Origin: an uncultured Acidimicrobiales bacterium
GTDB taxonomy: Bacteria > Actinomycetota > Acidimicrobiia > Acidimicrobiales > SZUA-35
NCBI GenBank assembly: GCA_937922045.1
Contig: CAKZXA010000028.1
Location: forward strand, 1-64,000
DNA length: 64,000 nucleotides
Reading direction: 5' to 3'
The notes beneath the pieces are model-generated. The model did not search any database. It was not told where the DNA came from and was given only the letters and a program-made list of their open reading frames with translations. The first letter of the stretch is position 1, and each line of letters begins with the position of its first letter. The position numbers were made by a program, and so were the translations under genes. Below, piece by piece: positions 50,626-59,262 of this stretch.

Positions 50626-53271
50626 ATGACAGCTAGGTCAGCCAAGACAACGAGATCATCGACGAAGCCGATCCGCGGGCAGGCAAACGGCGTCACGTCG
50701 AAGGACGCTGGAACGTCGAACGGTGCCAACCTCAGCACCTTTGGCGGCGTCTTTACGCCGAGTGTGCTCACCATCCTTGGCCTCGTTCTTTTCTTGCGTC
50801 TCGGCTATGTAACCGGCACGGTTGGCCTGGGCGAAATGCTCTTGATTCTGCTGCTGTCGACGACGGTCTCGGTGCTGACGACCTTCTCGCTGGCCGCCCT
50901 CGCCACCAACCTCAAGGTGGGCGGAGGAGGCGTCTACTTCATCATCTCTCGCACCCTGGGCCCAGCCTTTGGTGGCGCGATTGGGCTTGTGCTCTATCTC
51001 GCCATGTCCATTTCGATAGCGTTCTACGCCATTGGTCTCGGCGAGGCTGTGGCCAGTGTTGTCGGCAACGAGACCGCCCTCTTCCCGCGGCTCGTCGCGG
51101 CGGGTGCTGTTCTTGTCCTCCTCGGCTTGGCCTGGCTTGGCGCCGACGTGGCCACCAAGTTCCAGTATGTGGTGATGGCGTGCCTAACCTTGGCCATCGT
51201 CGGCTACATGATCGGGGTGCTCGACGATCTTCAGCCCTCGCTTCTCGCGGAGAACTTCAGTCCTCCGGCTAACCGTCCAAGTACTGGTCGAGGTTTCTGG
51301 TTTGGCTTTGCCATCTTCTTCCCTGCAATCACCGGGTTCACCCAAGGTGTTGCGATGTCGGGTGATCTGAAGACACCATCTCGTTCGATCAGCGTCGGCA
51401 CGTTCGGCGCCATCGGTGTGTCGACCGTCGTCTACCTGGTTGTGATTCTGACGCTCGCCATGACGATGCCTCTCGGAGCTCTTCGGGATGACACGGCCAT
51501 CATGAGGGAGCTCTCGATCGCTCCTTGGCTGGTCGACGTTGGCGTGATCGCGGCCACCTTCTCCTCGGCTATCGCCTCGATCATGGGTGCTCCTCGCACC
51601 CTGCAGCGATTGGCGGCCGATCGCCTGGTCAAGCCGCTTGAGCCGTTCGCCGTCGGCACCGGCGCTGACGACAACCCTCGCCGAGGCGTCCTGCTCAGCG
51701 CAGCTATCGCCATGGCCGCAGTATTGCTCGGCGATCTCGACATGGTTGCGCCGGTGATTTCAATGTTCTTCCTGGCTAGCTACGGCCTTATCAACTACGC
51801 CACCTACTCTGAGGCCCGCGCTGCCAGCGCCTCGTTCCGGCCTCGCTTCAAGCTGTTCGACTGGCGTCTCAGCATGGCTGGAACGGCTGCTTGTTTGATC
51901 GCCATCGTGGCCATGAACCCCATCGCTGGGATCGTGGCTGGCGGAGCCTTGCTCTGGCTCTACCGCTATCTTGCTCGCACCGTGCAGCAGGTTCGCTGGG
52001 CCGACAGCACCTCGGGCTTCTACGCATCGAGCGTGCGAACCCATCTGCAAAACCTGAGCGACCATTCGGAAACGACGCGCGATTGGCGGCCTTGCACCGT
52101 TGCCTTCGCCCCACGCGATCCGGTGCGCAGAAATCGGCTTCGGCAGGTGGCTTGCTGGCTTGAAGGGGGCGTTGGTTTCACGACGGTGGCGCGCATCGTT
52201 GCCGGCAGAGGGCCGATGGCCCGCAAGATCGCGGGCCGGATCGACCTTGAGCTTCAGCGGGAATTGTCTGACGCTGATCGGGTGATCTATGGCCGTGTCA
52301 TGGCCGCTGAAACACTCGACGCCGGGGTTGGCACCATGCTGCAAGCTCATGGCATCGGCGCCCTGCGGGCCAACCTGGCCCTAACCAGCTGGTTTGACGT
52401 TGGAGCAGCCGACCGCGAGAACGCACCCAATCTCGAATCGATGGTGCAGACGGCGATACGTCATGGATGCAATGCCGGCATTGTCTATACGCCCGATGAC
52501 GGATGGGCCCGCATCCCTACGGGGGGCAAGGCGACGTCGTCCACCATCACCGTGTGGTGGTCGGATGATCACACCGGACAGCTGCTCACGATGCTGGCCT
52601 GGATGTGTACCCGCGATTCCCAGTGGCGCGGGGCGAAGATCGGTGTTTGGGTCGAAGAGAGCGACCGGAACGACCCGGCGGCGTCCCGGGAGCGGGTTGC
52701 TGCCCTCATCAGCGATGCACGTCTGCCGGCCACCGTTTTGGGAACGGTGCGGCCCGAAGACTTCACCAAGCGAAACGAGAAGGCTGGTCTTGTGCTGGCT
52801 CCAGTACGGATCCGTCACGACGTTGCGCTCGGCCCTGGCGACCGGCCCATCAGGGAGTTGCTCGATGGTCTCGGGGTTGCGATCTTCGCTCACGCCGCTT
52901 CACCGTTCGAGCTCGATGTTCAACCCGATGAGACCGATATAGCGGCTGTGGCTTCGGCTCATGATCGAGCGTCGGCTCTGACCGCTCGGGCCGATGAGTT
53001 GAGCCAGAAGGCTGCGACCTTGCTCGTGTCGGCTGAACTGTTGCACATCGATACGCAGGCTGGCTCTCCCATCGACCCTGAACATCTCAAGGTGGCGCAA
53101 AAGGAAGCGAGAGAGGCGCAGCGAACCTATGTCGATGCTCGCACTCGCGCTGATGAGGCGTGGCGGGTTGTGCGTGAGCTCGATCCGATGGCTGTGACCG
53201 AAACGGTAAGACCGCAGGATTGGATCGGCGAGCCGTCGGATCGGACGAACCTGTCGGTGCGTAGGCAGTAG
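50626..53271 (+). CDS. SLC12-like cation-chloride cotransporter / APC-superfamily permease with large cytoplasmic domain
   Basis: 881-residue transporter. The membrane domain (about 35-470, 12 TM helices) opens with LSTFGGVFTPSVLTILGLVLFLRLGYVTG, a hallmark of the SLC12/cation-chloride cotransporter group within the APC superfamily, and includes AITGFTQGVAMSGDLKTPSRS. A long soluble C-terminal domain (about 475-881) with mixed alpha/beta pattern and late coiled-coil-like helices (AHDRASALTARADELSQKAA) resembles the SLC12 cytosolic domain. It probably couples chloride to Na+ and/or K+, or carries amino acids or polyamines. The start has only a weak ribosome-binding site. It is monocistronic. 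Confidence 0.8.
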   Translation: MTARSAKTTRSSTKPIRGQANGVTSKDAGTSNGANLSTFGGVFTPSVLTILGLVLFLRLGYVTGTVGLGEMLLILLLSTTVSVLTTFSLAALATNLKVGGGGVYFIISRTLGPAFGGAIGLVLYLAMSISIAFYAIGLGEAVASVVGNETALFPRLVAAGAVLVLLGLAWLGADVATKFQYVVMACLTLAIVGYMIGVLDDLQPSLLAENFSPPANRPSTGRGFWFGFAIFFPAITGFTQGVAMSGDLKTPSRSISVGTFGAIGVSTVVYLVVILTLAMTMPLGALRDDTAIMRELSIAPWLVDVGVIAATFSSAIASIMGAPRTLQRLAADRLVKPLEPFAVGTGADDNPRRGVLLSAAIAMAAVLLGDLDMVAPVISMFFLASYGLINYATYSEARAASASFRPRFKLFDWRLSMAGTAACLIAIVAMNPIAGIVAGGALLWLYRYLARTVQQVRWADSTSGFYASSVRTHLQNLSDHSETTRDWRPCTVAFAPRDPVRRNRLRQVACWLEGGVGFTTVARIVAGRGPMARKIAGRIDLELQRELSDADRVIYGRVMAAETLDAGVGTMLQAHGIGALRANLALTSWFDVGAADRENAPNLESMVQTAIRHGCNAGIVYTPDDGWARIPTGGKATSSTITVWWSDDHTGQLLTMLAWMCTRDSQWRGAKIGVWVEESDRNDPAASRERVAALISDARLPATVLGTVRPEDFTKRNEKAGLVLAPVRIRHDVALGPGDRPIRELLDGLGVAIFAHAASPFELDVQPDETDIAAVASAHDRASALTARADELSQKAATLLVSAELLHIDTQAGSPIDPEHLKVAQKEAREAQRTYVDARTRADEAWRVVRELDPMAVTETVRPQDWIGEPSDRTNLSVRRQ

Positions 53272-53316
53272 CCGAGAACGCTACCTCTGGCCGGGTCGGG
53301 CGTGACACACGGCTCA

Positions 53317-53345
53317 TTGCTTACATATCGTAAGTCACTTATGAT
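53317..53345 (+). promoter_or_regulatory. Promoter of the azoreductase gene (leaderless)
   Basis: TTGCTT (53317-53322), a 17-bp spacer and TATGAT (53340-53345) precede ATG 53354 by 8 nt. The promoter is almost entirely covered by the operator at 53320-53352. Confidence 0.75.
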
Positions 53346-53352
53346 ATGTAAG
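53320..53352. promoter_or_regulatory. Double dyad operator over the azoreductase promoter
   Basis: 33-bp near-perfect palindrome centred at 53336 with a single mismatched pair. It also reads as two 15-bp dyads, CTTACATATCGTAAG (53320-53334) and CTTATGATATGTAAG (53338-53352), separated by 3 bp. It spans the -35 to the start point, as expected for a repressor site. The HxlR-type regulator encoded just downstream is the likely binder. Confidence 0.75.
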
Positions 53353-53353
53353 T

Positions 53354-53953
53354 ATGACTTCACTGCTACGAATTGATGCCAGCGCTCGCTATGACGATTC
53401 TGTCGGCCGCCAGCTGGCCGACAGCCTTATTCAACGGATCACCGCCGCCCAACCGGCACATGTCGTTTCCAGAGATCTCGGCAAGGGTGTTTCCCTGCTC
53501 GACGAGGCCACGGTGAACGCTGTGTTCACGCCCGCCGAGCAGCGCAACGATGAACAGCTCTCATATCTGGCCGAGGGCCACCAACTGATCGAGGAACTCA
53601 ACGCCGCCGATCTGCTGGTGATCGCCATGCCCATCTACAACTTCGGTCCCCCGGCCAGCCTGAAGGCCTGGGCTGACCTTGTCGCCCGAGCCGGCCAGAC
53701 CTTCCGCTACTCCGAGGCTGGCCCCGAGGGCCTCCTCGCCGACCGACCTGTCTATTTGATCGTGACCTCTGGCGGTGTTCCGCTCGAATCGCCGATGGAC
53801 TTCGCCACCGGCTGGATCCGAACCTTCCTAGGCTTTCTCGGCCTGAAGAATGTGACCATCATCGAGGCGACAGGCCTGAATACCGACCCCGAATCTGCGC
53901 TGGCTGCAGCACGGCAAGCCGTGGTGTCGGCGCCGTTGCCTGCCGTCGGCTAG
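53354..53953 (+). CDS. azoR: FMN-dependent NADH-azoreductase / quinone reductase (AzoR-like)
   Basis: 199-residue flavodoxin-fold reductase. It shows the N-terminal IDASARYDDSVGRQLADSL, the FMN loop AMPIYNFGPPASLKAWADLV and YLIVTSGGVP. AzoR enzymes reduce quinones, azo compounds and other electrophiles using NADH. The upstream double operator and the HxlR gene 48 bp downstream suggest induction by electrophile or redox stress, as known for YodB/AzoR in Bacillus. The start is fixed by the promoter. Confidence 0.92.
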   Translation: MTSLLRIDASARYDDSVGRQLADSLIQRITAAQPAHVVSRDLGKGVSLLDEATVNAVFTPAEQRNDEQLSYLAEGHQLIEELNAADLLVIAMPIYNFGPPASLKAWADLVARAGQTFRYSEAGPEGLLADRPVYLIVTSGGVPLESPMDFATGWIRTFLGFLGLKNVTIIEATGLNTDPESALAAARQAVVSAPLPAVG

Positions 53954-53989
53954 AGCGGCTGAAACAGGGCGATGAGCCCCGAACCGCTC

Positions 53990-53995
53990 TACCAT
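53990..53995 (+). promoter_or_regulatory. -10 hexamer TACCAT, leaderless start at 54002
   Basis: TACCAT is followed after 6 nt by ATG 54002, supporting this start over the in-frame ATG at 53972. Confidence 0.6.
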
Positions 53996-54001
53996 GGCTG
54001 C

Positions 54002-54349
54002 ATGGCCGAAAGCGGAGCGACGTCGGACGGCGATCTCTCTTACTGCCCACGTTTCCACTCGGCGATCGAGATGATCGGTCGTCGGTGGACGGGGGCGATC
54101 CTGCTGGCCCTGTTCGCGGATGTTCATCACTTCAGCGAGATCAAGGCTGCGGTTCCTGGGCTATCCGATCGCCTTTTGTCTGAACGGCTGAAAGAACTCG
54201 AAGCGGCATGTATCATTACTCGCTGCACCGAAGGGCGCACCGTTTCCTACTGCTTAACCGAGCGCGGCCACTCCTTGCGCACCGTGATCGATGCGGTCTT
54301 CGAGTGGGTCGACGAAGCGAGCCCCACCGAGTTCGCCGAGCTGGGTTAG
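54002..54349 (+). CDS. HxlR-family transcriptional regulator
   Basis: 115-residue HxlR winged-HTH regulator (CPRFHSAIEMIGRRWTGAILLALFADVHHFSEIKAAVPGLSDRLLSERLKELEAACII). The Cys just before the first helix (SYCPRF) is where redox-sensing HxlR members such as YodB use a thiol. A second Cys lies in IITRC and a third in SYCLTE. It probably represses the upstream azoreductase through the double operator, acting as a thiol redox switch. The longer version from 53972 is less likely because of the -10 hexamer inside it. Confidence 0.9.
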   Translation: MAESGATSDGDLSYCPRFHSAIEMIGRRWTGAILLALFADVHHFSEIKAAVPGLSDRLLSERLKELEAACIITRCTEGRTVSYCLTERGHSLRTVIDAVFEWVDEASPTEFAELG

Positions 54350-54390
54350 CGAGCCGGGTTGGCGTGATGTCCAACCCAGCGCGCTGAAGA

Positions 54391-55755
54391 TCAGGCGTTC
54401 TTAGCCGCGGCCACTTCTTGTGCATGGCGGTGGAAGCGGGTGATCTTGTCCTCACCGATGCGTTCGCGCTTCTCTGGATCGGTGATGCCGAGCCCCTCGC
54501 TGGGAGCCAAGCACAGTACGCCGATCTTGCCCTCGTGCTGGTTGGTGTGCACCTTGTAGGCGGCCTCGCCCACGTCGGTCAGCGGGTAGATGTCGGACAG
54601 GATCGGCTGGATCTTGCCCTCGTCGATCAGGCGGTTCATGTTCCAGGCTTCGCCGTAGTTGGCGAAGTGGCTGGACACGATCTGCTTCAACTTCATCCAG
54701 AGGTGGCGATTGTCGTACTCGATCATGTAGCCGGAGGTGGCGGCACAGGTCACGATCATGCCGCCACGTTTCGCGGTGAACACCGAGGCGCCCATGGTTT
54801 GACGGCCGGGGTGCTCGAACACGATGTCGGGATCGTCACCAACCAGCTCGCGCACTCGCTTGCCGAACCGCCGCCATTCGGTCTCATCCTGGTTGTTCTC
54901 GTCGGCCCAGAACTGGTAGCCCTCGGCCTTGCGGTCGATGACGGCTTCACAACCCAGCTCTTTCAGCAGTTGTGCCTTCTCCGGCGAAGAAACGACCCCG
55001 ATCGGGGTTCCACCACCGTTCAGCACCAGCTGAACCGCATACCCGCCAAGACCACCGGTCGCTCCCCAGATAAGCACCTTGTCGCCCTGCTTCATCGCCG
55101 CCGCGTTGTTCGACACGAGCATGCGGTAGCTGGTCGATGCGCACAGAGCGTTTACGGCTGATTCTTCCCAGCTGAGATGGGTCGGCTTCGGCATCAACTG
55201 GTTGGCTTTGACCACCGTGAGGTCGGCCAGGCCGCCGAAGTTGGTTTCGAAACCCCAGATGCGCTGATTGGCCGCCTTCATTGAATCATTGTGGGAAGAG
55301 GGGTCTTGGTCGTCTACATAGTTGCAATGCATCACGACCGAATCGCCCGGTCGCCAGTTGCGCACCGCGGAGCCAACTTTGAGCACAACGCCTGATCCGT
55401 CCGACCCGATCACGTGGTTGTCGAGTGCGTGACGGGCTCCCCAGCTGCTCTCGCGGCCAAGCCGGTCGAGGAAGCCAAAGGTGGAGAGCGGTTCGAAGAT
55501 GGAGGTCCATACCGTGTTGAAGTTGATGGCGCTGGCCATCACGGCCACGTAGGCTTCGTCCGGCGCTAACTCGGGGGTAGCAACATCGCCGATCTGGATC
55601 GACTGTCGTGGATCCTTCTTCCAGGATTCCATACCGTCGAACATCGAGGTGTCCGAGCGTCGCACGTAGGCGGCCCGGTAGGACTCTGGAATGGGAAGGG
55701 CGGCGAGGTCTTCAGCGCTGGCGCCCGAGGTGATGGCATCGAGAATCTCCTGCAT
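54391..55755 (-). CDS. ccr: Crotonyl-CoA carboxylase/reductase
   Basis: 454-residue medium-chain dehydrogenase of the Ccr family. It shows ASAINFNTVWTSIFEP, HVIGSDGSGVVLKVGS, RIWGFETNFGGLADL and the nucleotide loop IWGATGGLGGYAVQL. Residues matching the CO2-binding site known in Ccr are present: Asn in NFNTVW, Phe-Glu in GFETNFG and His in IVSSHFANY. It reductively carboxylates crotonyl-CoA to ethylmalonyl-CoA with NADPH, the key step of the ethylmalonyl-CoA pathway and a source of extender units. The start is supported by TACCGT 7 nt upstream. A thiolase gene lies 2.3 kb away. Confidence 0.94.
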   Translation of the reverse strand: MQEILDAITSGASAEDLAALPIPESYRAAYVRRSDTSMFDGMESWKKDPRQSIQIGDVATPELAPDEAYVAVMASAINFNTVWTSIFEPLSTFGFLDRLGRESSWGARHALDNHVIGSDGSGVVLKVGSAVRNWRPGDSVVMHCNYVDDQDPSSHNDSMKAANQRIWGFETNFGGLADLTVVKANQLMPKPTHLSWEESAVNALCASTSYRMLVSNNAAAMKQGDKVLIWGATGGLGGYAVQLVLNGGGTPIGVVSSPEKAQLLKELGCEAVIDRKAEGYQFWADENNQDETEWRRFGKRVRELVGDDPDIVFEHPGRQTMGASVFTAKRGGMIVTCAATSGYMIEYDNRHLWMKLKQIVSSHFANYGEAWNMNRLIDEGKIQPILSDIYPLTDVGEAAYKVHTNQHEGKIGVLCLAPSEGLGITDPEKRERIGEDKITRFHRHAQEVAAAKNA

Positions 55756-55762
55756 ACCTAGA

Positions 55763-55768
55763 ACGGTA
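55763..55768 (-). promoter_or_regulatory. -10 hexamer TACCGT of ccr (leaderless)
   Basis: On the minus strand TACCGT is followed after 7 nt by the ATG at 55755. Confidence 0.6.
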
Positions 55769-56009
55769 ACACTGAGCTACTCGGCTGAAAGAACCAGGAT
55801 CGAAGGGCTTCCGCCAACGGGGTCTATTGCCCGATGAAAGGCTTGAACGACCTATTTCCCGTTGGTTCCACTAGTACCTGCGCCTCAGTTTGGGTAGGGT
55901 GATGAATGCCTGTTGTGAAGCAGGTGGAAGTCTTCCAAACTTAAGAGGGCGGATACCGCGCCACCTTGACCTACAAGCGAGCCTCGGTGCGGCAGAACGA
56001 GGAGACCCG

Positions 56010-57917
56010 GTGGGAATCACACCTGAAGATATTGAAGTCCAAGACTTCGAGCGGACCCGCAAGGGATACGACCCCGATTCGGTACGGCGGTACTTGCAAC
56101 AGATCGGGCGACACGTCCGCGAGTTGCATTCCGAAGTCGCCGAAGCTCGACGCAAGGCAGCAGCAGCGGAGGCACAGGCCAAGACGGCCTCTTCCGGCTC
56201 GCAGCCCGGCGTAGAGGCCGACCAGTTCGGTGCGCTTGGCGGTCGAGTAGCCGAGATGCTTCGGCTCGCTCAGGAATCTGGAGCGGAGATTCGCTCAGCG
56301 GCGGAGGCGGAAGCCGATGCCTTGCTCACGAGCGCCCGTCTCGAAGCAGAGTCCAAGACGGTCGAGGCCGACAGCCTCCTGAGTTCCTCCAAGGCAGAGT
56401 CGACATCGATGGTCGAAACAGCTCGGGCCGAAGCGGAGAACCTTCGCGTCGAGTCTCGCATCGAGTCTGAGACCTTGCTCTCAAACGCCGAGGCCGAGGC
56501 CAACGCCCTGCTGGTAAGCTCCCGCTCTGAGTCGGATGCTCTACGCAGCTCGGCTACCGCCGAGGCGGAGAAGATCCTGACCACCGCCGAGTCGGCGGCC
56601 AACGATCTTCGGGTCCAGGCCAATAGTGTTCTGGCCGATTCCAAGTCTCGGGCCGACGACATGTGGAATTCGGCTGAAACCGAGGCCTTCCGTCTACGTG
56701 AAGACGGCCGTCTCGAAGCCGAGCAGATCCGTCAGACGTCGATCGACCAGGCCAGCGAATACCGCGAGTCGGTCGAAGCTGAGGTGGCCCAACACAAGGC
56801 ATCGGTAGAAGCTGAGGTTGCTTCACTACTCGATTCGACCAAGGCCGATTGTGAGCTGCAGCTGCAGGAGGCGAAGGCCGAGGCCGACGCCCTGCACGCA
56901 GAGGCCGAGAAAACGCTCGCCGATCACCGAAGCCAGGCCGAGCAGGTGCAGGCCGAGGCCAACCGCAACGCCGAGCAGATTCAGCTCGATGCGGTCGAAG
57001 AGGGCAATCGCATTCGGGCCGCCGGCGAAGCCGATGCCGAACAGATGCGACTCGAGGCCGAAGAGGCCATCGCTCTGCGCATGTCGGATGCCGAGTCCTA
57101 CGTCGTTTCGAAGCACGTCGAAGGCGATGATTACCTCGCTTCAAAGTCGACCGAAGCCGACGCCTACGTGATGCTCAAGCACAAGGAGGCCGACGACTAC
57201 GTCGCCGCCCGTCAAGGCGAGGTCTACAAGAACGCCGAAGAAGCTGAGCGTGAGCGTGATAAGGCGCTGGCCCAGATCAGCGAGGCCCGTGCCCAGGTCG
57301 CCGACCTGCTCCAGCAGGCTCAGGCCCAGTCCGAGTTCATTCGCCTCGAAGCTGAGGAGAAGATTCGGGAGAAGGTGCGTGCTCACATCGATCAAGCCGA
57401 GCGCAGGATCGCCCGTCTCCGTATCACCGAGCAGGCGTCCCGCGAGCGCATCATTGCCGCTCAGAGCGAGCTCAACTCAGCCATTACCCGTCTCGACTCT
57501 GAGCCAATCCAGGAGCTGGGTGACGGAACCCCCGATCAGGTGCTGACCGAAGCCCGCAACCGCGTGTTGAGCGCTGGTGGAGGCGACACCGGGTTGCTGC
57601 AGATGCCGGAAGAGGACGACGAGATTGTCATCGACCTCGAAAGCGAGACACAGGCAGCAACCACGTCGATGGATACGTATGTGAGCGCCAAATCGGTTCA
57701 GAGCGAAGGCGAAACGATGAACATCGCCGACGTCGACGGTATCTCCGACACCGTCGACATGCCTGCCGGCGACGACCTCATCGATATCACCGATTCTGAA
57801 ATCGATACCGATGAACCGGTGCTTGAACAGCAAAACGAAGATGCGCTGTCTCGCCTAGTCCGAGAAGCGATGCAACGGGCGGTTGAGAGTGCACGCGGAT
57901 CTGGTGAGCAGGGCTAA
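56010..57917 (+). CDS. DivIVA-domain giant coiled-coil protein
   Basis: 635-residue protein. The first ~40 residues are a DivIVA-type N-terminal domain (GITPEDIEVQDFERTRKGYDPDSVRRYLQQI). Residues about 75-490 form an almost unbroken Ala/Glu-rich coiled coil with repeating EAEADALL-xSSRxES segments of roughly 18-residue spacing. A second helical stretch follows (EADAYVMLKHKEADDYVAARQGEVYKN) and then an acidic C-terminal tail rich in Asp (EEDDEIVIDLES). DivIVA/Wag31-type proteins sense membrane curvature and organise polar growth; the long rod recalls Scy/FilP-like scaffolds. The GTG start at 56010 is preceded by GAGGAG; the frame extends to 55890, but those residues lack family features. A terminator follows. 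Confidence 0.85.
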   Translation: MGITPEDIEVQDFERTRKGYDPDSVRRYLQQIGRHVRELHSEVAEARRKAAAAEAQAKTASSGSQPGVEADQFGALGGRVAEMLRLAQESGAEIRSAAEAEADALLTSARLEAESKTVEADSLLSSSKAESTSMVETARAEAENLRVESRIESETLLSNAEAEANALLVSSRSESDALRSSATAEAEKILTTAESAANDLRVQANSVLADSKSRADDMWNSAETEAFRLREDGRLEAEQIRQTSIDQASEYRESVEAEVAQHKASVEAEVASLLDSTKADCELQLQEAKAEADALHAEAEKTLADHRSQAEQVQAEANRNAEQIQLDAVEEGNRIRAAGEADAEQMRLEAEEAIALRMSDAESYVVSKHVEGDDYLASKSTEADAYVMLKHKEADDYVAARQGEVYKNAEEAERERDKALAQISEARAQVADLLQQAQAQSEFIRLEAEEKIREKVRAHIDQAERRIARLRITEQASRERIIAAQSELNSAITRLDSEPIQELGDGTPDQVLTEARNRVLSAGGGDTGLLQMPEEDDEIVIDLESETQAATTSMDTYVSAKSVQSEGETMNIADVDGISDTVDMPAGDDLIDITDSEIDTDEPVLEQQNEDALSRLVREAMQRAVESARGSGEQG

Positions 57918-57983
57918 GCCCGCTCGCCAACAAAACTGAAATCGCCCGATGAGGCTTACCGCACTCAGCTAGGGCAACATGGA

Positions 57984-58015
57984 AGGAAAGGTCGACAGTA
58001 TGTTCGACCTTTCCT
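57984..58015 (+). terminator. Terminator after the DivIVA-domain gene
   Basis: 12-bp perfect arms (57984-57995 and 58004-58015) around an 8-nt loop, followed by ACTGTTTT. It lies between the DivIVA gene and the thiolase gene. Confidence 0.75.
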
Positions 58016-58058
58016 ACTGTTTTGGACCGCTCAGAATGCATAGTGCGAGGAGATTCTC

Positions 58059-59243
58059 ATGGTCAGTTCCTACATAGTGGCGGGCGCTCGCACGCCTATC
58101 GGAAAGCTCTCGGGCGGCCTGGCGAGCATGTCGGCGATGGAGCTGGGCGGCAAGGCGATCGCAGCAGCACTTGAGAAGGCCGGTGTCGCTGCTGAACTGG
58201 TCGACTATGTGTACATGGGCCATGTGTTGCAGGCGGGCGCAGGACAGATCACCGCTCGTCAGGCGGCCGTTCACGGTGGGATCCCCATGACCGTGCCGGC
58301 GACCACGATCAACAAGGTCTGCCTGTCGGGCCTTAACGCCATTCACTTGGGCGACATGTTGATCTCCACCGGTCAGGCCGATGTGGTCGTGGTGGGAGGC
58401 ATGGAATCTATGACCAATGCTCCCTACCTGTTGCCGGGTGCTCGCGCTGGCTATCGGGCGGGCGACAAGACCGTTGTCGACTCCATGATGTACGACGGGC
58501 TCTTCTGCGCCTTCGATGCCTGCGCGATGGGCGCAGGCACGGAGAAATACGCGGCCTCGGCCGGGCTCGATCGTGAGCCGCAGGATGCCCTGTCGGCCAT
58601 GTCGCATGAACGGGCTGCCGCTGCCCACAAGGAAGGCAGGTTGGCCGACGAGATTGTCCCGGTCGAGGTGCCGCAGCGCAAGGGTGATCCAGTTGTTGTC
58701 GATGCCGATGAGGGCGTGCGACCGGAGACCACGGCTGCATCGTTGGCCGGGCTACGACCCGCCTTCGATAAGTCTGGCAACATCACTGCGGGCAATGCCT
58801 CCCAGATCTCTGATGGAGCGTCAGCCATGGTGATGGTGAGCCCGGCAAAGGCCGCCGAACTCGGCCTTTCACCGCTCGGTGAGGTCGTCGGGTATGGACA
58901 GGTATCGGGCCCGGATGCGTCTCTGCTGACCCAGCCGTCGCGAGCGATCAACGACGCGCTGGCTCGAACGTCATTGTCGCTGGCCGACATCGACCTCTTC
59001 GAATTGAATGAGGCGTTTGCCGCCGTGGCCTTGGCCTCCATGGCCGACCTGGGCATCTCCGACGAGATCGTGAACGTGAACGGTGGAGCGATCGCTCTCG
59101 GTCACCCAATTGGGGCCAGCGGCAACCGTCTGGCCTTGACGCTTCTGCATGAGCTGCGCCGCCGGGGCGGGGGCATGGGCGCTGCTGCCCTCTGCGGTGG
59201 TGGTGGCCAGGGCGATGCGCTCCTGGTGAAGGCGTTGGCCTAG
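58059..59243 (+). CDS. Acetyl-CoA C-acetyltransferase (thiolase)
   Basis: 394-residue thiolase. The nucleophilic Cys is in TTINKVCLSGLNA (about 88), the catalytic His in NVNGGAIALGHPIGASG (about 348) and the second catalytic Cys in ALCGGGGQGDALLV (about 378). It condenses or cleaves acetoacetyl-CoA. With ccr nearby it fits the early part of the ethylmalonyl-CoA pathway or polyhydroxybutyrate/fatty acid turnover. GAGGAGA stands before the ATG. It is the first gene after the DivIVA terminator. Confidence 0.93.
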   Translation: MVSSYIVAGARTPIGKLSGGLASMSAMELGGKAIAAALEKAGVAAELVDYVYMGHVLQAGAGQITARQAAVHGGIPMTVPATTINKVCLSGLNAIHLGDMLISTGQADVVVVGGMESMTNAPYLLPGARAGYRAGDKTVVDSMMYDGLFCAFDACAMGAGTEKYAASAGLDREPQDALSAMSHERAAAAHKEGRLADEIVPVEVPQRKGDPVVVDADEGVRPETTAASLAGLRPAFDKSGNITAGNASQISDGASAMVMVSPAKAAELGLSPLGEVVGYGQVSGPDASLLTQPSRAINDALARTSLSLADIDLFELNEAFAAVALASMADLGISDEIVNVNGGAIALGHPIGASGNRLALTLLHELRRRGGGMGAAALCGGGGQGDALLVKALA

Positions 59244-59262
59244 CGCAAGCTGGGTTTGCGCC

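Noticed and set aside
55902-56009. A longer N-terminus for the DivIVA-domain protein
   Set aside because: The extra residues lack family features, and the GTG at 56010 has a strong GAGGAG ribosome-binding site directly before the DivIVA motif.
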